Shown here: one piece after another, positions 26,446-34,868 of the stretch | How the letters are laid out: every line of letters starts with the position of its first letter | How positions within the stretch are numbered: the first letter of the stretch is position 1 | Origin: Clostridia bacterium | GTDB taxonomy: Bacteria > Bacillota > Clostridia > Lachnospirales > Lachnospiraceae | Direction: 5' to 3' | Length of the DNA stretch: 64,000 nt | Assembly: GCA_910574835.1 (NCBI GenBank) | Contig: CAJTDE010000008.1 | Coordinates: 112,603 to 176,602 of the forward strand | Program-made: the position numbers and the translations under genes | The notes under the pieces: model-generated | Told to the model about the DNA's origin: nothing | The model's input: only the letters and a program-made list of their open reading frames with translations | Database searches by the model: none

Positions 26446-27789
26446 ATGAGAATGATGTTGGTAGGAGCAGGAGCAGTGGGAGAATGTATCTTAAAGGTGC
26501 TGAAAAAGCGAGATCCCAAAGGAGAATGGTTAGAGTATGTACTGATCACCGATTACAGTGAGGAGCGCGCAAAAGAGGTATTGGAGCATATCAATCGCTG
26601 TCTAAAAACGGATGCGGAAGAAGATCAGGATAAAACGGAACCAGGTACAGAGTCCTTCGGTATATCAAAGCCGGCCGGTGTGCAAAAGGCGGACAGATAT
26701 GAAGCTGCCCGTGCGGATGCTTACGAAAAATCGGAGCTTGCAGAACTGATAAAGAAGCACCGCATCGACTTTGTTATGGATGCCGCCTCTCCTTTTGTGA
26801 GCAATTACATCTTTGATGCCGCCTATGAAGCCGGCGCTTCCTACGGCAATCTGGGAACCTGGTCCGTACCCAGGGAGCACCCGGAATTTGGAATAGGCTT
26901 TGAGGGCAGTTACACGGAACCTATGACAAAATATAATTTTGACAGACATGAAAAGTGGAAGGAAAAGGGCCTCACCGCCTGCATCTGCCTTGGTATTGAC
27001 CCGGGTGTGGTCAACGTATTTGCCAAATATGCGGCAGAGTATCTTTTTGACGAACTTCTGGAGGTCCATGTGAAGGATGGAGGCAACCTGCAGGCGCAGG
27101 GTGCGGGCAAAGACACGGTACAGTTTGGCTTCAATGTGTGGACGGTCCTGGATGAAGTCATGAATCCCAATGCGGAATGGAGTGAGGAAGAAGGCTTCCG
27201 GATCGAGGATGCCTTTGCCGGGGAAGAGGAATTTCAGATGCCCGAGCCGTTCGGCGTCAATCGTCTGGTGAAGGTAGAGCACGAGGAGGTTGTGACCATG
27301 CCCCGCTACCTCAGAAAATACGGACTCAGAAAAGCCAGCTTTAAAATTGCTCTGGATGACAATTTGCTGAACGCATTAAAGGTCATTAATGCCCTGGGGC
27401 TGCGCAGTACGCATCCGGTGGAGGTGGACGGCGTCAGGGTGATTCCCCGGGATGTGGTGGCGGCCTGCGCGCCCCAGCCTAAAGATATCGGCGCTGACAT
27501 GACGGGCGGTATGTGCGTAGGAGTACATTGTATCGGAAGAAAGGATGGTAAGAGAAAGGAATGTTTTATCTATCAGCCCTTTGACAATGAAGAGTCCATG
27601 AAAACATGGGGGATGCAGGCCGTAGTAGCTCAGACCGGTTTTGGAGCGGCTCTTGGAATTGAATTGCTGGGAAAAGGGATTTGGAAGGAAGCAGGCGTAT
27701 TTTCACCGGAATACTTTCCTTCGAAGCCTTATATGGAATTGATGGAAGAGTCCGGGCTGGAGTATCATGTGGAAGTGCGGCGGCAATAG
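26446..27789 (+). CDS. Saccharopine dehydrogenase family protein
   Basis: A 447-residue NAD(P)-dependent enzyme of the saccharopine dehydrogenase/carboxynorspermidine synthase fold. The N-terminal Rossmann loop is MLVGAGAVGECILKVL; DFVMDAASPFVSNYIFDAAY and CLGIDPGVVNVFAKYAAEYL are typical of the family. A charged insert (about 63-88) follows the first strands. It is preceded by a glycine riboswitch, so its product or substrate may be linked to glycine. Family members act on amino-acid or polyamine imine substrates, and the exact reaction cannot be read from sequence. Confidence 0.8.
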   Translation: MRMMLVGAGAVGECILKVLKKRDPKGEWLEYVLITDYSEERAKEVLEHINRCLKTDAEEDQDKTEPGTESFGISKPAGVQKADRYEAARADAYEKSELAELIKKHRIDFVMDAASPFVSNYIFDAAYEAGASYGNLGTWSVPREHPEFGIGFEGSYTEPMTKYNFDRHEKWKEKGLTACICLGIDPGVVNVFAKYAAEYLFDELLEVHVKDGGNLQAQGAGKDTVQFGFNVWTVLDEVMNPNAEWSEEEGFRIEDAFAGEEEFQMPEPFGVNRLVKVEHEEVVTMPRYLRKYGLRKASFKIALDDNLLNALKVINALGLRSTHPVEVDGVRVIPRDVVAACAPQPKDIGADMTGGMCVGVHCIGRKDGKRKECFIYQPFDNEESMKTWGMQAVVAQTGFGAALGIELLGKGIWKEAGVFSPEYFPSKPYMELMEESGLEYHVEVRRQ

Positions 27790-27813
27790 GCGGAATATTG
27801 GCTCCTTTGACAT

Positions 27814-27957
27814 TTGTAACAATTACTTCGCGGTTTGACGGGAAGTCAACTGTGGAGCCAAAGGGACTGCCCGTATCCTGAGGGAACCAAACCTTGCTTG
27901 GTCCCCTTAGGATAGCGTTCACTGAAAGCGGTTCCGGACGGGCAGTCCCTGTTACAA
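27814..27957. repeat. 144-bp branched palindromic element
   Basis: Outer arms TTGTAACA (27814-27821) and TGTTACAA (27950-27957) pair; GGGACTGCCCGT (27863-27874) pairs with ACGGGCAGTCCC (27938-27949). Inside are further hairpins: TTGAC/GTCAA (27834-27848) and ATCCTGAGGGAACCAA with TTGGTCCCCTTAGGAT. A multi-branched fold results. It lies between convergent genes, so it may terminate both, but no T tract is present. Confidence 0.85.
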
Positions 27958-27962
27958 CGTTC

Positions 27963-28757
27963 TTATTCTATATCCTGCTCCACAAAAACATTGCATGTAG
28001 CGCCCCGTGCTCCGCGAAGCTTCATGGGAAGCACGGTTATTTTTACTCTCTGTCTCTTGATTTCTCCCAGATTAACCATAGCTCCTATAAAGTTGATATT
28101 GTTTGTTGTCATTACATTGGGCGATTCCCAGTCTTCAATGGCTTTTTCCGGGGTATACTGCGCCAGAAATCGTTTTGCTTCAATAGAGGGAAACGGATTT
28201 CTCTGCCACGCCGGGCGATCTGCCCAGAGAGGGCCTTGATATTTATCACCCCGTCCCCAGTAAGCAACATCGCTGCCGGCCAAATCGGAATGGTGTTCTT
28301 TCATAATTCGGCAAAGCTCTTCGGCGGCTTCCTTTGAAATGCAGGGAGTATGTCTGGCGTAATCATCTCCCAGCTCTTCCCAGCGTTTCAGATCTCCCCA
28401 GCCGGTGCGCAGGATTACCACATCGCCGTCCCTGTAATTTGCATTCTGAAAGCCGGTGATTATCTGTTCCTTTGAAACACTTCCGTCGAATCCGCAAGGC
28501 ACATCAACCACAACGGCATCGCGGCTCACCAGCTGTTCAAGAGGGATTCTGTCTACGGTAGGCGCGTTGGGGTCCTGCATAGCCTTAATCATCAGACGTG
28601 TTCCGGCCTCGGAGTGCATGGTAATCATCCACAATTCATAAGAGTTGTTTTCATGGGTAGTAATTGGTTCCGTATGAAAGGGAACATCCCAAGCCCAAAC
28701 ATTTCCAACCGGCATAAAGTCGTATAACGGAATAGTACAATCAACATATTTTAACAT
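27963..28757 (-). CDS. Cyclase family (kynurenine formamidase-like) protein lacking the metal motif
   Basis: A 264-residue protein with the cyclase-family fold: IPLYDFMPVGNVWAWDVPFH at the N-terminus, DRIPLEQLVSRDAVVVDVPC in the middle and GDVVILRTGWGDLKRWEELG after it. The zinc-binding signature of the family (HxGTHxDxPxH) is replaced by HSEAGTRLMIKAM, so the usual His and Asp ligands are absent. The start at 28757 has AAAGGAG upstream; a frame extending into the upstream repeats is an artefact. It is last in a minus-strand operon with a TRAP transporter and an amidohydrolase-like gene. Function unknown; a lactone, amide or ring hydrolysis role would need other metal ligands. Confidence 0.8.
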   Translation of the reverse strand: MLKYVDCTIPLYDFMPVGNVWAWDVPFHTEPITTHENNSYELWMITMHSEAGTRLMIKAMQDPNAPTVDRIPLEQLVSRDAVVVDVPCGFDGSVSKEQIITGFQNANYRDGDVVILRTGWGDLKRWEELGDDYARHTPCISKEAAEELCRIMKEHHSDLAGSDVAYWGRGDKYQGPLWADRPAWQRNPFPSIEAKRFLAQYTPEKAIEDWESPNVMTTNNINFIGAMVNLGEIKRQRVKITVLPMKLRGARGATCNVFVEQDIE

Positions 28758-28768
28758 ATTAATACTCC

Positions 28769-28907
28769 TTTCATTGATCTGCACATTTTTAAAGTGCATA
28801 GAGGTATACCCGAAGGGTGTTTCATTGATATGCACATTTTTAAAGTGCATAGAGGTATACCCGAAGGGTGTTTCATTGATCCGCACATTTTTAAAGTGCA
28901 TAGAGGT
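28769..28907. repeat. 51-bp tandem repeat, about 2.7 copies
   Basis: Units begin TTTCATTGAT at 28769, 28820 and 28871, exactly 51 bases apart, and are nearly identical until the third breaks off near 28907. Two of the three units contain the palindrome TGCAC-N9-GTGCA; the third has one mismatch. The array exactly fills the space between the dctM stop (28919) and the ribosome binding site of the cyclase-like gene. Confidence 0.95.
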
Positions 28908-28918
28908 AAATTTGCAGC

Positions 28919-30199
28919 TTACATCAGTATATTTGGCAGCCATGTGGATATCTGCGGAATAAATGTTACAAGCACCAGCACAATGAGCATAGGCGGAATA
29001 AAAGGAAGGATCGATTTTACATTCTTTTCAATAGGTATTCCGGCCACCTGGCTTACCGTAAACAGCCCCATGCCAAAGGGAGGTGAGGATAGTCCAATCA
29101 TCAGATTTAGAACCAGCATTACGCCAAAATGTATCAAATCCACTCCGAATGCCTGCGCAACCGGTATCAAAAAAGGCGTTATCACAATTAGAATTGCAGT
29201 TGTTTCCATCACCATGCCCAGGAGCAGCAGAACTGCATTGATTGCAATTAAAAATAAAAACTTATTTGAAACTCCCGCCGCAAATGCAGTCAGAGCAGCT
29301 CCGAGCTGTCCTACCGTAAGCACCCAGGAAAATAAAGACGCCGCCGCAACAATTAACAGCACGACTCCCGAGGTTACAATTGTATCAAGCATAATCTGCG
29401 GAAGCATACTCCACTTTAGTTCCCGAAAAACAAAGAGTCCCAGTATCAAAGCGTAAAGCACTGTTATGGAAGCGGATTCTGTCGGTGTAAACCATCCGAA
29501 GCAGATGCCGCAGAGGATAATAACAGGTGTCAGCATTGCAAAGAAGGAGTCCTTAAAAGTGCAAAGTATCTGCCGAAAGCTTTTCCTTTTATCCCGTGGA
29601 AATCCCCGCTTTTTTGCCGTAAAAAAGATCTGAACAATCAATGCGGATGCAATCAGAAGTGCGGGTATAATTCCTGCAAGGAACAGACGTCCCACTGATT
29701 GACTGGCAATTCCGGCATACAGCACCAACGGAATACTTGGAGGAAAAATCGGTCCGATTGTGGCAGAGGCAGCCGTGACTGCTGCCGCATACTCGGGAGG
29801 ATATCCTTGTTCTTTCATCGCCTCGATTTCGATTTTTCCAAGAGAAGCGCTGTCGGCAATTGCGGAGCCTGATATTCCTCCAAACACTACGCTTGCAATG
29901 ACATTTGCATGAGCCAAAGCTCCGGGAAAATTACCGACCAGAGCGCGAGCCATATCAAAAATCCGTCTGCTGACTCCGGAGGCGTTCATAATATTTGCCG
30001 CAAGAATAAATAGGGGCACGGACATCATAAGATAGGAATCAGCCCCAAGCTGCAGCTTTTCTACCAGAATAGTCGCCGGAACATGCATAGTAAAAAATAT
30101 GGATGCGCAGGCTGACAGACTTAAAGCCGCAGCAATCGGAAAACCAATTATGGTTAATATTATAAAAAGTCCTATCAGTACAAGCAGACTATTTCCCAT
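28919..30199 (-). CDS. dctM: TRAP transporter large permease subunit
   Basis: A 426-residue membrane protein of the DctM family with about twelve hydrophobic segments. It drives cation-coupled uptake of organic acids. Family motifs include ASVVFGGISGSAIADSASLG near residue 108, AAVTAASATIGPIFPPSIPL near 140, and LMIGLSSPPFGMGLFTVSQV near 370. It overlaps the small permease gene by 11 bases. AGGAGG lies 9 bases before the start. The binding protein and small subunit are encoded directly upstream. Confidence 0.92.
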   Translation of the reverse strand: MGNSLLVLIGLFIILTIIGFPIAAALSLSACASIFFTMHVPATILVEKLQLGADSYLMMSVPLFILAANIMNASGVSRRIFDMARALVGNFPGALAHANVIASVVFGGISGSAIADSASLGKIEIEAMKEQGYPPEYAAAVTAASATIGPIFPPSIPLVLYAGIASQSVGRLFLAGIIPALLIASALIVQIFFTAKKRGFPRDKRKSFRQILCTFKDSFFAMLTPVIILCGICFGWFTPTESASITVLYALILGLFVFRELKWSMLPQIMLDTIVTSGVVLLIVAAASLFSWVLTVGQLGAALTAFAAGVSNKFLFLIAINAVLLLLGMVMETTAILIVITPFLIPVAQAFGVDLIHFGVMLVLNLMIGLSSPPFGMGLFTVSQVAGIPIEKNVKSILPFIPPMLIVLVLVTFIPQISTWLPNILM

Positions 30200-30707
30200 A
30201 CGGCTGTTCCTCCTTTCCGGAAGGTCCTTTTGTGCGGAGTGCTTGTATATTTTCTGCGGCAGATGTCAGACAGTGGAAGCACATGATTACAACTGCCGCT
30301 TCCATAAGCAGATACAATAGGGCAGCTGAAATGCCGGAGGCGGGCATTTTTTGTGAAGCGACATTTAAGCATAGATGGTAACCGAAGTAGGCTGTCACAC
30401 CATAAAAAATTGCCACGAATATATTTTCAAGGATATCAAAAATATACCGTCCTTTCACAGACAGCTTATTCTTTAAAAATACAAAACTGGCATGTTCCCT
30501 GCGGAATGAAACGATGGATGCCGCAGAAAATACAAACCCCACAAAAAGTACGCGCAGCATATCATAAGCCCACAAAAGATTCACATCAAGGAAATACCGC
30601 ATACATACATTTATAATTGTAATCACAAACATCCCTATCAGCAGTAACTGGGTAAGGATAACAACCAGTCGGTTCAGGCTGTTGTCAAGAGCGGATAACC
30701 ATTTCAA
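30189..30707 (-). CDS. dctQ: TRAP transporter small permease subunit
   Basis: A 172-residue DctQ-type membrane protein with four predicted helices (for example LTQLLLIGMFVITIINVCM and IFVAIFYGVTAYFGYHLCL). The conserved FSAASIVSFRREHASF loop corresponds to the R-E-H motif of the family. The start is TTG at 30707, chosen because GGAGGAGG lies seven bases upstream; a longer ATG frame would overlap the preceding gene. It lies 16 bases after the binding-protein stop and overlaps the large permease start. Confidence 0.85.
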   Translation of the reverse strand: MKWLSALDNSLNRLVVILTQLLLIGMFVITIINVCMRYFLDVNLLWAYDMLRVLFVGFVFSAASIVSFRREHASFVFLKNKLSVKGRYIFDILENIFVAIFYGVTAYFGYHLCLNVASQKMPASGISAALLYLLMEAAVVIMCFHCLTSAAENIQALRTKGPSGKEEQPYGK

Positions 30708-30723
30708 ACCAACACCTCCTCCA

Positions 30724-31773
30724 TTACCATTCAACCAGATTCTGTACGCCTTCGATAAATTCTTTTCCCAGCTTTTCCTCCCATTTGTCATATACGGGCT
30801 GAACGGCTGCTTTCCAGGGCTCATAATCCTCGATTTCCGTTATTCGGACACCTTCTGTCTCCAAGGCTTTCCGATATTCCGAATCTGATTCCTCTACAAG
30901 AGTTGTGTAACGCTCACAGCCTTTTTTAACCACCTCTTCGAGCAGAGCTTGATCTTCCGGACTTAAGGAATCCCAGAAAGTTTTACTGAATGCTACGATA
31001 TCAAAGTTAAACAGATGGCGGCTTTCGGTTTTGTATTTTGCCACTTCATAGAACTTCATCGTGTAAGTATTCAGATACGGATTTTCCTCGCCGTCAATCG
31101 CGCCTGTCTGTAGGGCCGTATATACCTCCGTAACCGGGAGGACTGTAACATTTGCACCCAGAGACGTAAGTGTATCGATCAACATCTCGTTTTCAAATGC
31201 CCGTATGGTCAGTCCTTTTAAATCCTCCGGAGTCTTGACCTCTCGTTTACTGTTCCCGATATTGCGGTAGCCTACCGGCCACCAGCCGCAGGCATGAACG
31301 TTTTGGGTTTCAAGAAGCTTCAGCAGTTCTTCGGAGTAAGGGCTGTCAACAAAGGTTCTGATATGATCCATATCCTTAAACAGATAAGGCATTTCTACGG
31401 AGAGGATACGCTCTTCCACAGTGCCAAAGGTAGATGTGACACACATTTCTACTGTGCCGTTCATTATCCCTGTCATCAATTCCCGCGAGGCTCCCAACTG
31501 GGCGGATGGATAGCTTTCCAGTACAATTCTTCCCCCGCTTCTTTCTTCCAGCTCTTCCTTCATTTCCTGTGCGACAATCTCTGCCGGATGATCAATCGCA
31601 TAATTGTGTCCAAACCGGATTACAATTTTCTCGGAAGTATCTTCTGCTTCCTGCTGGGGCTTGGGCGTCTCACCGCTGCCCGTATCTTCATTCTGCTGCG
31701 GCTTTGTTTGGCATGCTCCGAGAAATACACATATAATCACACATAGCGTTAAACCCCATTTTATTTTTTTCAT
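30724..31773 (-). CDS. dctP: TRAP transporter substrate-binding lipoprotein (DctP)
   Basis: A 349-residue exported solute receptor with lipobox LGAC at about 18-21. Typical DctP segments: FGHNYAIDHPAEIVAQEMKE, YPSAQLGASRELMTGIMNGT, VKTPEDLKGLTIRAFENEML and LQTGAIDGEENPYLN. The conserved Arg of LTIRAFE normally binds a carboxylate, so the ligand is probably an organic acid. It lies between the amidohydrolase-like gene and the two permease genes on the minus strand. Confidence 0.93.
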   Translation of the reverse strand: MKKIKWGLTLCVIICVFLGACQTKPQQNEDTGSGETPKPQQEAEDTSEKIVIRFGHNYAIDHPAEIVAQEMKEELEERSGGRIVLESYPSAQLGASRELMTGIMNGTVEMCVTSTFGTVEERILSVEMPYLFKDMDHIRTFVDSPYSEELLKLLETQNVHACGWWPVGYRNIGNSKREVKTPEDLKGLTIRAFENEMLIDTLTSLGANVTVLPVTEVYTALQTGAIDGEENPYLNTYTMKFYEVAKYKTESRHLFNFDIVAFSKTFWDSLSPEDQALLEEVVKKGCERYTTLVEESDSEYRKALETEGVRITEIEDYEPWKAAVQPVYDKWEEKLGKEFIEGVQNLVEW

Positions 31774-31840
31774 TCGATTTTCCTCCGTTCCGGTACCGCG
31801 CCATCTCTAACAGTGCCGCTGATTCCGGTTTCTTTGTTGT

Positions 31841-32605
31841 TTACTCAAGAAATCTCATAATATTTCCGCTCATAATGCTCTCATAATCATTATTCCCCAA
31901 TTTGGTTTGAAACATTGCCTTGTATCGGGCTACTTCTACAGGCATGCTTTCAAATGGCGCATCGCTTCCGAAGCATATTCTCTCAGTTCCCAATAGCTCC
32001 ACGGCATTTAAAAGGGAATTTGTCCGAATATCACTTCCCACCAGATAAATATTGGGATGTTCTCTGGCAGTCTCGATAGCTGCGCGGCTTAAATCATAGG
32101 AAGCTCCGCCGCATCCGATATGCACCATCAAAATCTTCATATTTGGATACTGCTTTGCAATTCGCCCTACGCGGTAGGGATTTGTCTGATCCGGCGCATC
32201 GCCCCCGGTATGAAATGCCACGGATGCACCTGCCTTTGAAATCTCCTCCAGGAGCGGCATTACCATTTCCTCGTCATCGCAAAAATGTTCGTTTTGGCAG
32301 CCGTTGAATTTCACGCCTGGAAAGCCATAATCTTCCAGACATCGTTTCAGCATTTCTTTTGCGGCGTCCATCCCCAGCATGGGATCGATCCAACCATATC
32401 CTGTCAGCCTGTCCGGGTGCAGCTTCACTGCATGATATAAGTATTCCAGTACTTCCCCCAGCTGATTCCTGGAATAAGGACGATGCGCCCAGCACAATGC
32501 TTTGTCAACGCCGGCTTCGTCCATGATGCGAAGCATCTTGTCCGCATTGGAGCTGACAGCATACTCACAAAATGGCGTAATATGTGTATCAGCGTCAAAA
32601 ATCAT
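31841..32605 (-). CDS. Amidohydrolase 2 (ACMSD-like) family protein
   Basis: A 254-residue TIM-barrel protein of the amidohydrolase-2 family, cytoplasmic. The N-terminal metal motif, normally HxH, reads DADTHIT, so the first His is Asp. Other conserved positions are present: VKFNGCQ, VAFHTGGDAP (His), ILMVHIGCGG (His) and ERICFGSDAPFES (Asp). Family members decarboxylate or hydrolyse small organic acids. It is the first gene of the minus-strand operon with a TRAP transporter and a cyclase-like gene, divergent from a PrpR-like regulator, which points to catabolism of an imported carboxylate. Confidence 0.85.
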   Translation of the reverse strand: MIFDADTHITPFCEYAVSSNADKMLRIMDEAGVDKALCWAHRPYSRNQLGEVLEYLYHAVKLHPDRLTGYGWIDPMLGMDAAKEMLKRCLEDYGFPGVKFNGCQNEHFCDDEEMVMPLLEEISKAGASVAFHTGGDAPDQTNPYRVGRIAKQYPNMKILMVHIGCGGASYDLSRAAIETAREHPNIYLVGSDIRTNSLLNAVELLGTERICFGSDAPFESMPVEVARYKAMFQTKLGNNDYESIMSGNIMRFLE

Positions 32606-32971
32606 ATTCCTCTCACCTCCGTTTCGTTTTGAAACATATGTTTCTAAAATTTCTGTTTACATTCGTACAGTAACATATATTATATTGTTATGCAACAAAA
32701 ATGGTACAAAATAAGATGAAAATTTCATTTTATCTATACAAAAACAATAAATGCGTTTCATAATAAAACAAACAAAGAGAAAGATAGGAGAAAAAGGCAT
32801 GGAAAATCAATTGCAAAATCCTGTCTGCGGTAGCTTTTTCATAGAGTTTCTTTTAAAAGATTTATTGTATATGAATAATGTTCTATTTCGAAACATTTTT
32901 TGATACATCCATTGACTTTTTCGAAATTCCAAACTATCATAAAAGTAAAATGAACAGGATGGTTTATCATT
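32606..32971. promoter_or_regulatory. Divergent control region with TTTC/GAAA palindromes
   Basis: This 366-base AT-rich gap has no gene. On the plus strand, TTGACT (32912-32917) and TATCAT (32935-32940) with a 17-base spacer form a good sigma-A promoter for the regulator gene. Two TTTCGAAA palindromes (32886-32893 and 32919-32926) lie exactly 33 bases apart around it. On the other side, GTTTC-N5-GAAAC (32621-32635) overlaps the perfect palindrome GAAACATATGTTTC (32631-32644), near the start of the minus-strand operon, which has a TATAAT at 32679-32684 on the minus strand. I find no -24/-12 sigma-54 promoter here. Confidence 0.6.
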
Positions 32972-34795
32972 ATGAAAAAATACCGTGTACGGCTCCTGGT
33001 CCCCTATACAGGATTAGTGGAAAATATTATCTCTGTTTCCTCCGATTACCCTCATCTGGATTTACAAGTTTCCGCAGCTACTTTGGATGAAGCGGTTCGT
33101 CTTGCCGTCGACGCCGAACAGGAAGGCTTTGATTTGATTGTTTCCAGGGGCGATACCATGCTTATGATCCGGAAAGCCGTATCAATTCCCGTATTTGGCA
33201 TTGATGTAACAGGGGAGGATCTTCTTCGAGTGATTTCGCTGGCAGATTCTTACTCCGGAAAATGGACTTTTTTGGGTTTTCCGCTTATTATGAACCAGGC
33301 CAAGTCTCTTTGTTCCACTTTACACAGACATACTTCTGTTCACATCATTGCAGATGTTGAGGAATGTGAATCTAAGATTTTGTCTCTTAAGAAGGAGGGA
33401 TACTCTCTCGTTGTCGGAGACGCGGTAACTGTGGCTCTGGCAGCCAAACAGGGATTGAATACCATCTTAATCTCATCCGCAGAAGATTCTGTTCGGAAGG
33501 TGCTGGATTCCGTTTCATATTTTTGCCGCTATACGGAAAAATATCGGAATACAATGAATCTGTACCAGCAGATTATGAGCAGTTCCCCCAGACATACACT
33601 GATTTTTGACCGTTCAAAAAATCTGGTTTTATATTCCGGCTTTCGTGCGGCAGAGCTTTCCGGGCAATTGCTCACCTATATTGACCGTGCTTTCGAAATG
33701 CCTGTGATTCAAAATACAATTATGCTGGGTCAGGAGATTTGGAAAATAGAATCGCGGCAGCTGGACGGGCCGGACATGGAAAGTGATTCCTATGTTGCTT
33801 TCTTCTGCAATCAGCTTAACAACATGGAAGTGCTTCAAAATTATTGTAAAAAAGAAACGATTCATTTATTTGAACCGGAAAAAGAACAGACGGTTCATTT
33901 TGATTCCTTCCTCCAAAATTCTCCGAAAATGAATGCGGCGGTCCGGGCGGCTCAAAAATACGCTGCTACGCAGGCTCCTTTACTTTTTATAGGAGAAGAC
34001 GGCGTGGAATTTGACACTTTGATTCATGCGGTTTATCAGTCCGGCAATTATGCCGGCAACACTTTGATCCAGCTTGATTGCGGTTCTTTGAAAGCAGAAG
34101 AATGGGAAGCGCTTCTATGCACTGAGGAGCATCCGCTGTACGAACTGTTGAGAAATTCCGGATATACGGTTTATCTAAAGGGCATTGAGCATATACCGCA
34201 GTCGATACAGACACTGCTCTATCATATTTTCTTTGAAACCCGGCAGTTCCAGGCGCTGCGCCTGCTGATGTCCGCATCTGACAGCTTTCAGTCTGCCGTA
34301 GAACAGGGAAGTTTTTCGGGAAGATTATATTATGCGGTCTCTCCCCTTGTGATTGATATTCCGCCTTTGCGTGACAGGCAGGAGGACTTTGCCGTTTTAT
34401 GCAGTCTGGCAATCGGGGAATTTAATATCAAATTCGGAAAATCAGTTGCTGGAATAGAAGAGAGTGCTTTGGAAGAATTAAAGCATTATCATTGGCCGGG
34501 AAATTTTCCGCAGTTTAATAATGCTATGGGGTTTCTGATTAAAAATGCAAAAGAGGATTATATCGCGCTGCCGGATGTAAAAAGTCTGCTTGATCATTAT
34601 TCCTCCACTTTGGAAAACAGTAGCGGCTTTACTTTGGATCTCGATGTTTCTTTGGAAGAAATGGAGCGCGCTATTATCAAATATGTTTTTGAATGTGAAG
34701 GGAAAAACAGCTCCAAGGCAGCCGCACGCCTGGGCATTGGCAGGAGCACGCTTTGGCGTAAATTAAAAGAATGCGGCGTCACAAAAGAGCGATAA
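32972..34795 (+). CDS. PrpR-like regulator with degenerate AAA+ domain
   Basis: A 607-residue transcription regulator. Residues about 1-190 resemble the PrpR N-terminal sensor domain (FDLIVSRGDTMLMIRKAVSI, GVDVTGEDLL-like IDVTGEDLLRVI). A central region about 310-540 aligns to sigma-54 activator AAA+ domains, but Walker A is FIGEDGVEFDTLI without the Lys/Thr and the GAFTGA loop is missing. IDIPPLRDRQEDFAVL and YHWPGNFPQFNNAM still show the C-terminal part. The last 45 residues form a Fis-type helix-turn-helix (NSSKAAARLGIGRSTLWRKL). It is likely a sigma-70 regulator derived from a sigma-54 activator. It is divergent from the TRAP operon, its probable target. Confidence 0.85.
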   Translation: MKKYRVRLLVPYTGLVENIISVSSDYPHLDLQVSAATLDEAVRLAVDAEQEGFDLIVSRGDTMLMIRKAVSIPVFGIDVTGEDLLRVISLADSYSGKWTFLGFPLIMNQAKSLCSTLHRHTSVHIIADVEECESKILSLKKEGYSLVVGDAVTVALAAKQGLNTILISSAEDSVRKVLDSVSYFCRYTEKYRNTMNLYQQIMSSSPRHTLIFDRSKNLVLYSGFRAAELSGQLLTYIDRAFEMPVIQNTIMLGQEIWKIESRQLDGPDMESDSYVAFFCNQLNNMEVLQNYCKKETIHLFEPEKEQTVHFDSFLQNSPKMNAAVRAAQKYAATQAPLLFIGEDGVEFDTLIHAVYQSGNYAGNTLIQLDCGSLKAEEWEALLCTEEHPLYELLRNSGYTVYLKGIEHIPQSIQTLLYHIFFETRQFQALRLLMSASDSFQSAVEQGSFSGRLYYAVSPLVIDIPPLRDRQEDFAVLCSLAIGEFNIKFGKSVAGIEESALEELKHYHWPGNFPQFNNAMGFLIKNAKEDYIALPDVKSLLDHYSSTLENSSGFTLDLDVSLEEMERAIIKYVFECEGKNSSKAAARLGIGRSTLWRKLKECGVTKER

Positions 34796-34834
34796 AAGAG
34801 TGATTCAAAAAATAAAAAATAATTTAAAAACCCA

Positions 34835-34863
34835 TTGACGTACCCCGCACTTTTATATATAAT
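34835..34863 (+). promoter_or_regulatory. Sigma-A promoter of the polyamine transport operon
   Basis: TTGACG (34835-34840), exact 17-base spacer, TATAAT (34858-34863). Predicted start near 34869-34871, at the head of the structured leader. Confidence 0.85.
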
Positions 34864-34868
34864 GCAAA

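Noticed and set aside
27794..28337. Plus-strand frames over the branched palindrome
   Set aside because: They arise from the palindromic sequence and from the antisense of the cyclase-like gene.
28758..28943. N-terminal extension of the cyclase-like protein made of three TSMHFKNV-type repeats
   Set aside because: The frame begins inside dctM and reads through the 51-bp repeats by chance; GGAG before ATG 28757 marks the real start.
30708..30824. ATG-started longer DctQ
   Set aside because: It would overlap the end of dctP by about 100 bases; the TTG at 30707 has a strong GGAGGAGG site.
32606..32971. Sigma-54 promoter for the TRAP operon
   Set aside because: No TGGCA-N7-TTGC pattern on either strand; the regulator also lacks the sigma-54 contact motif.
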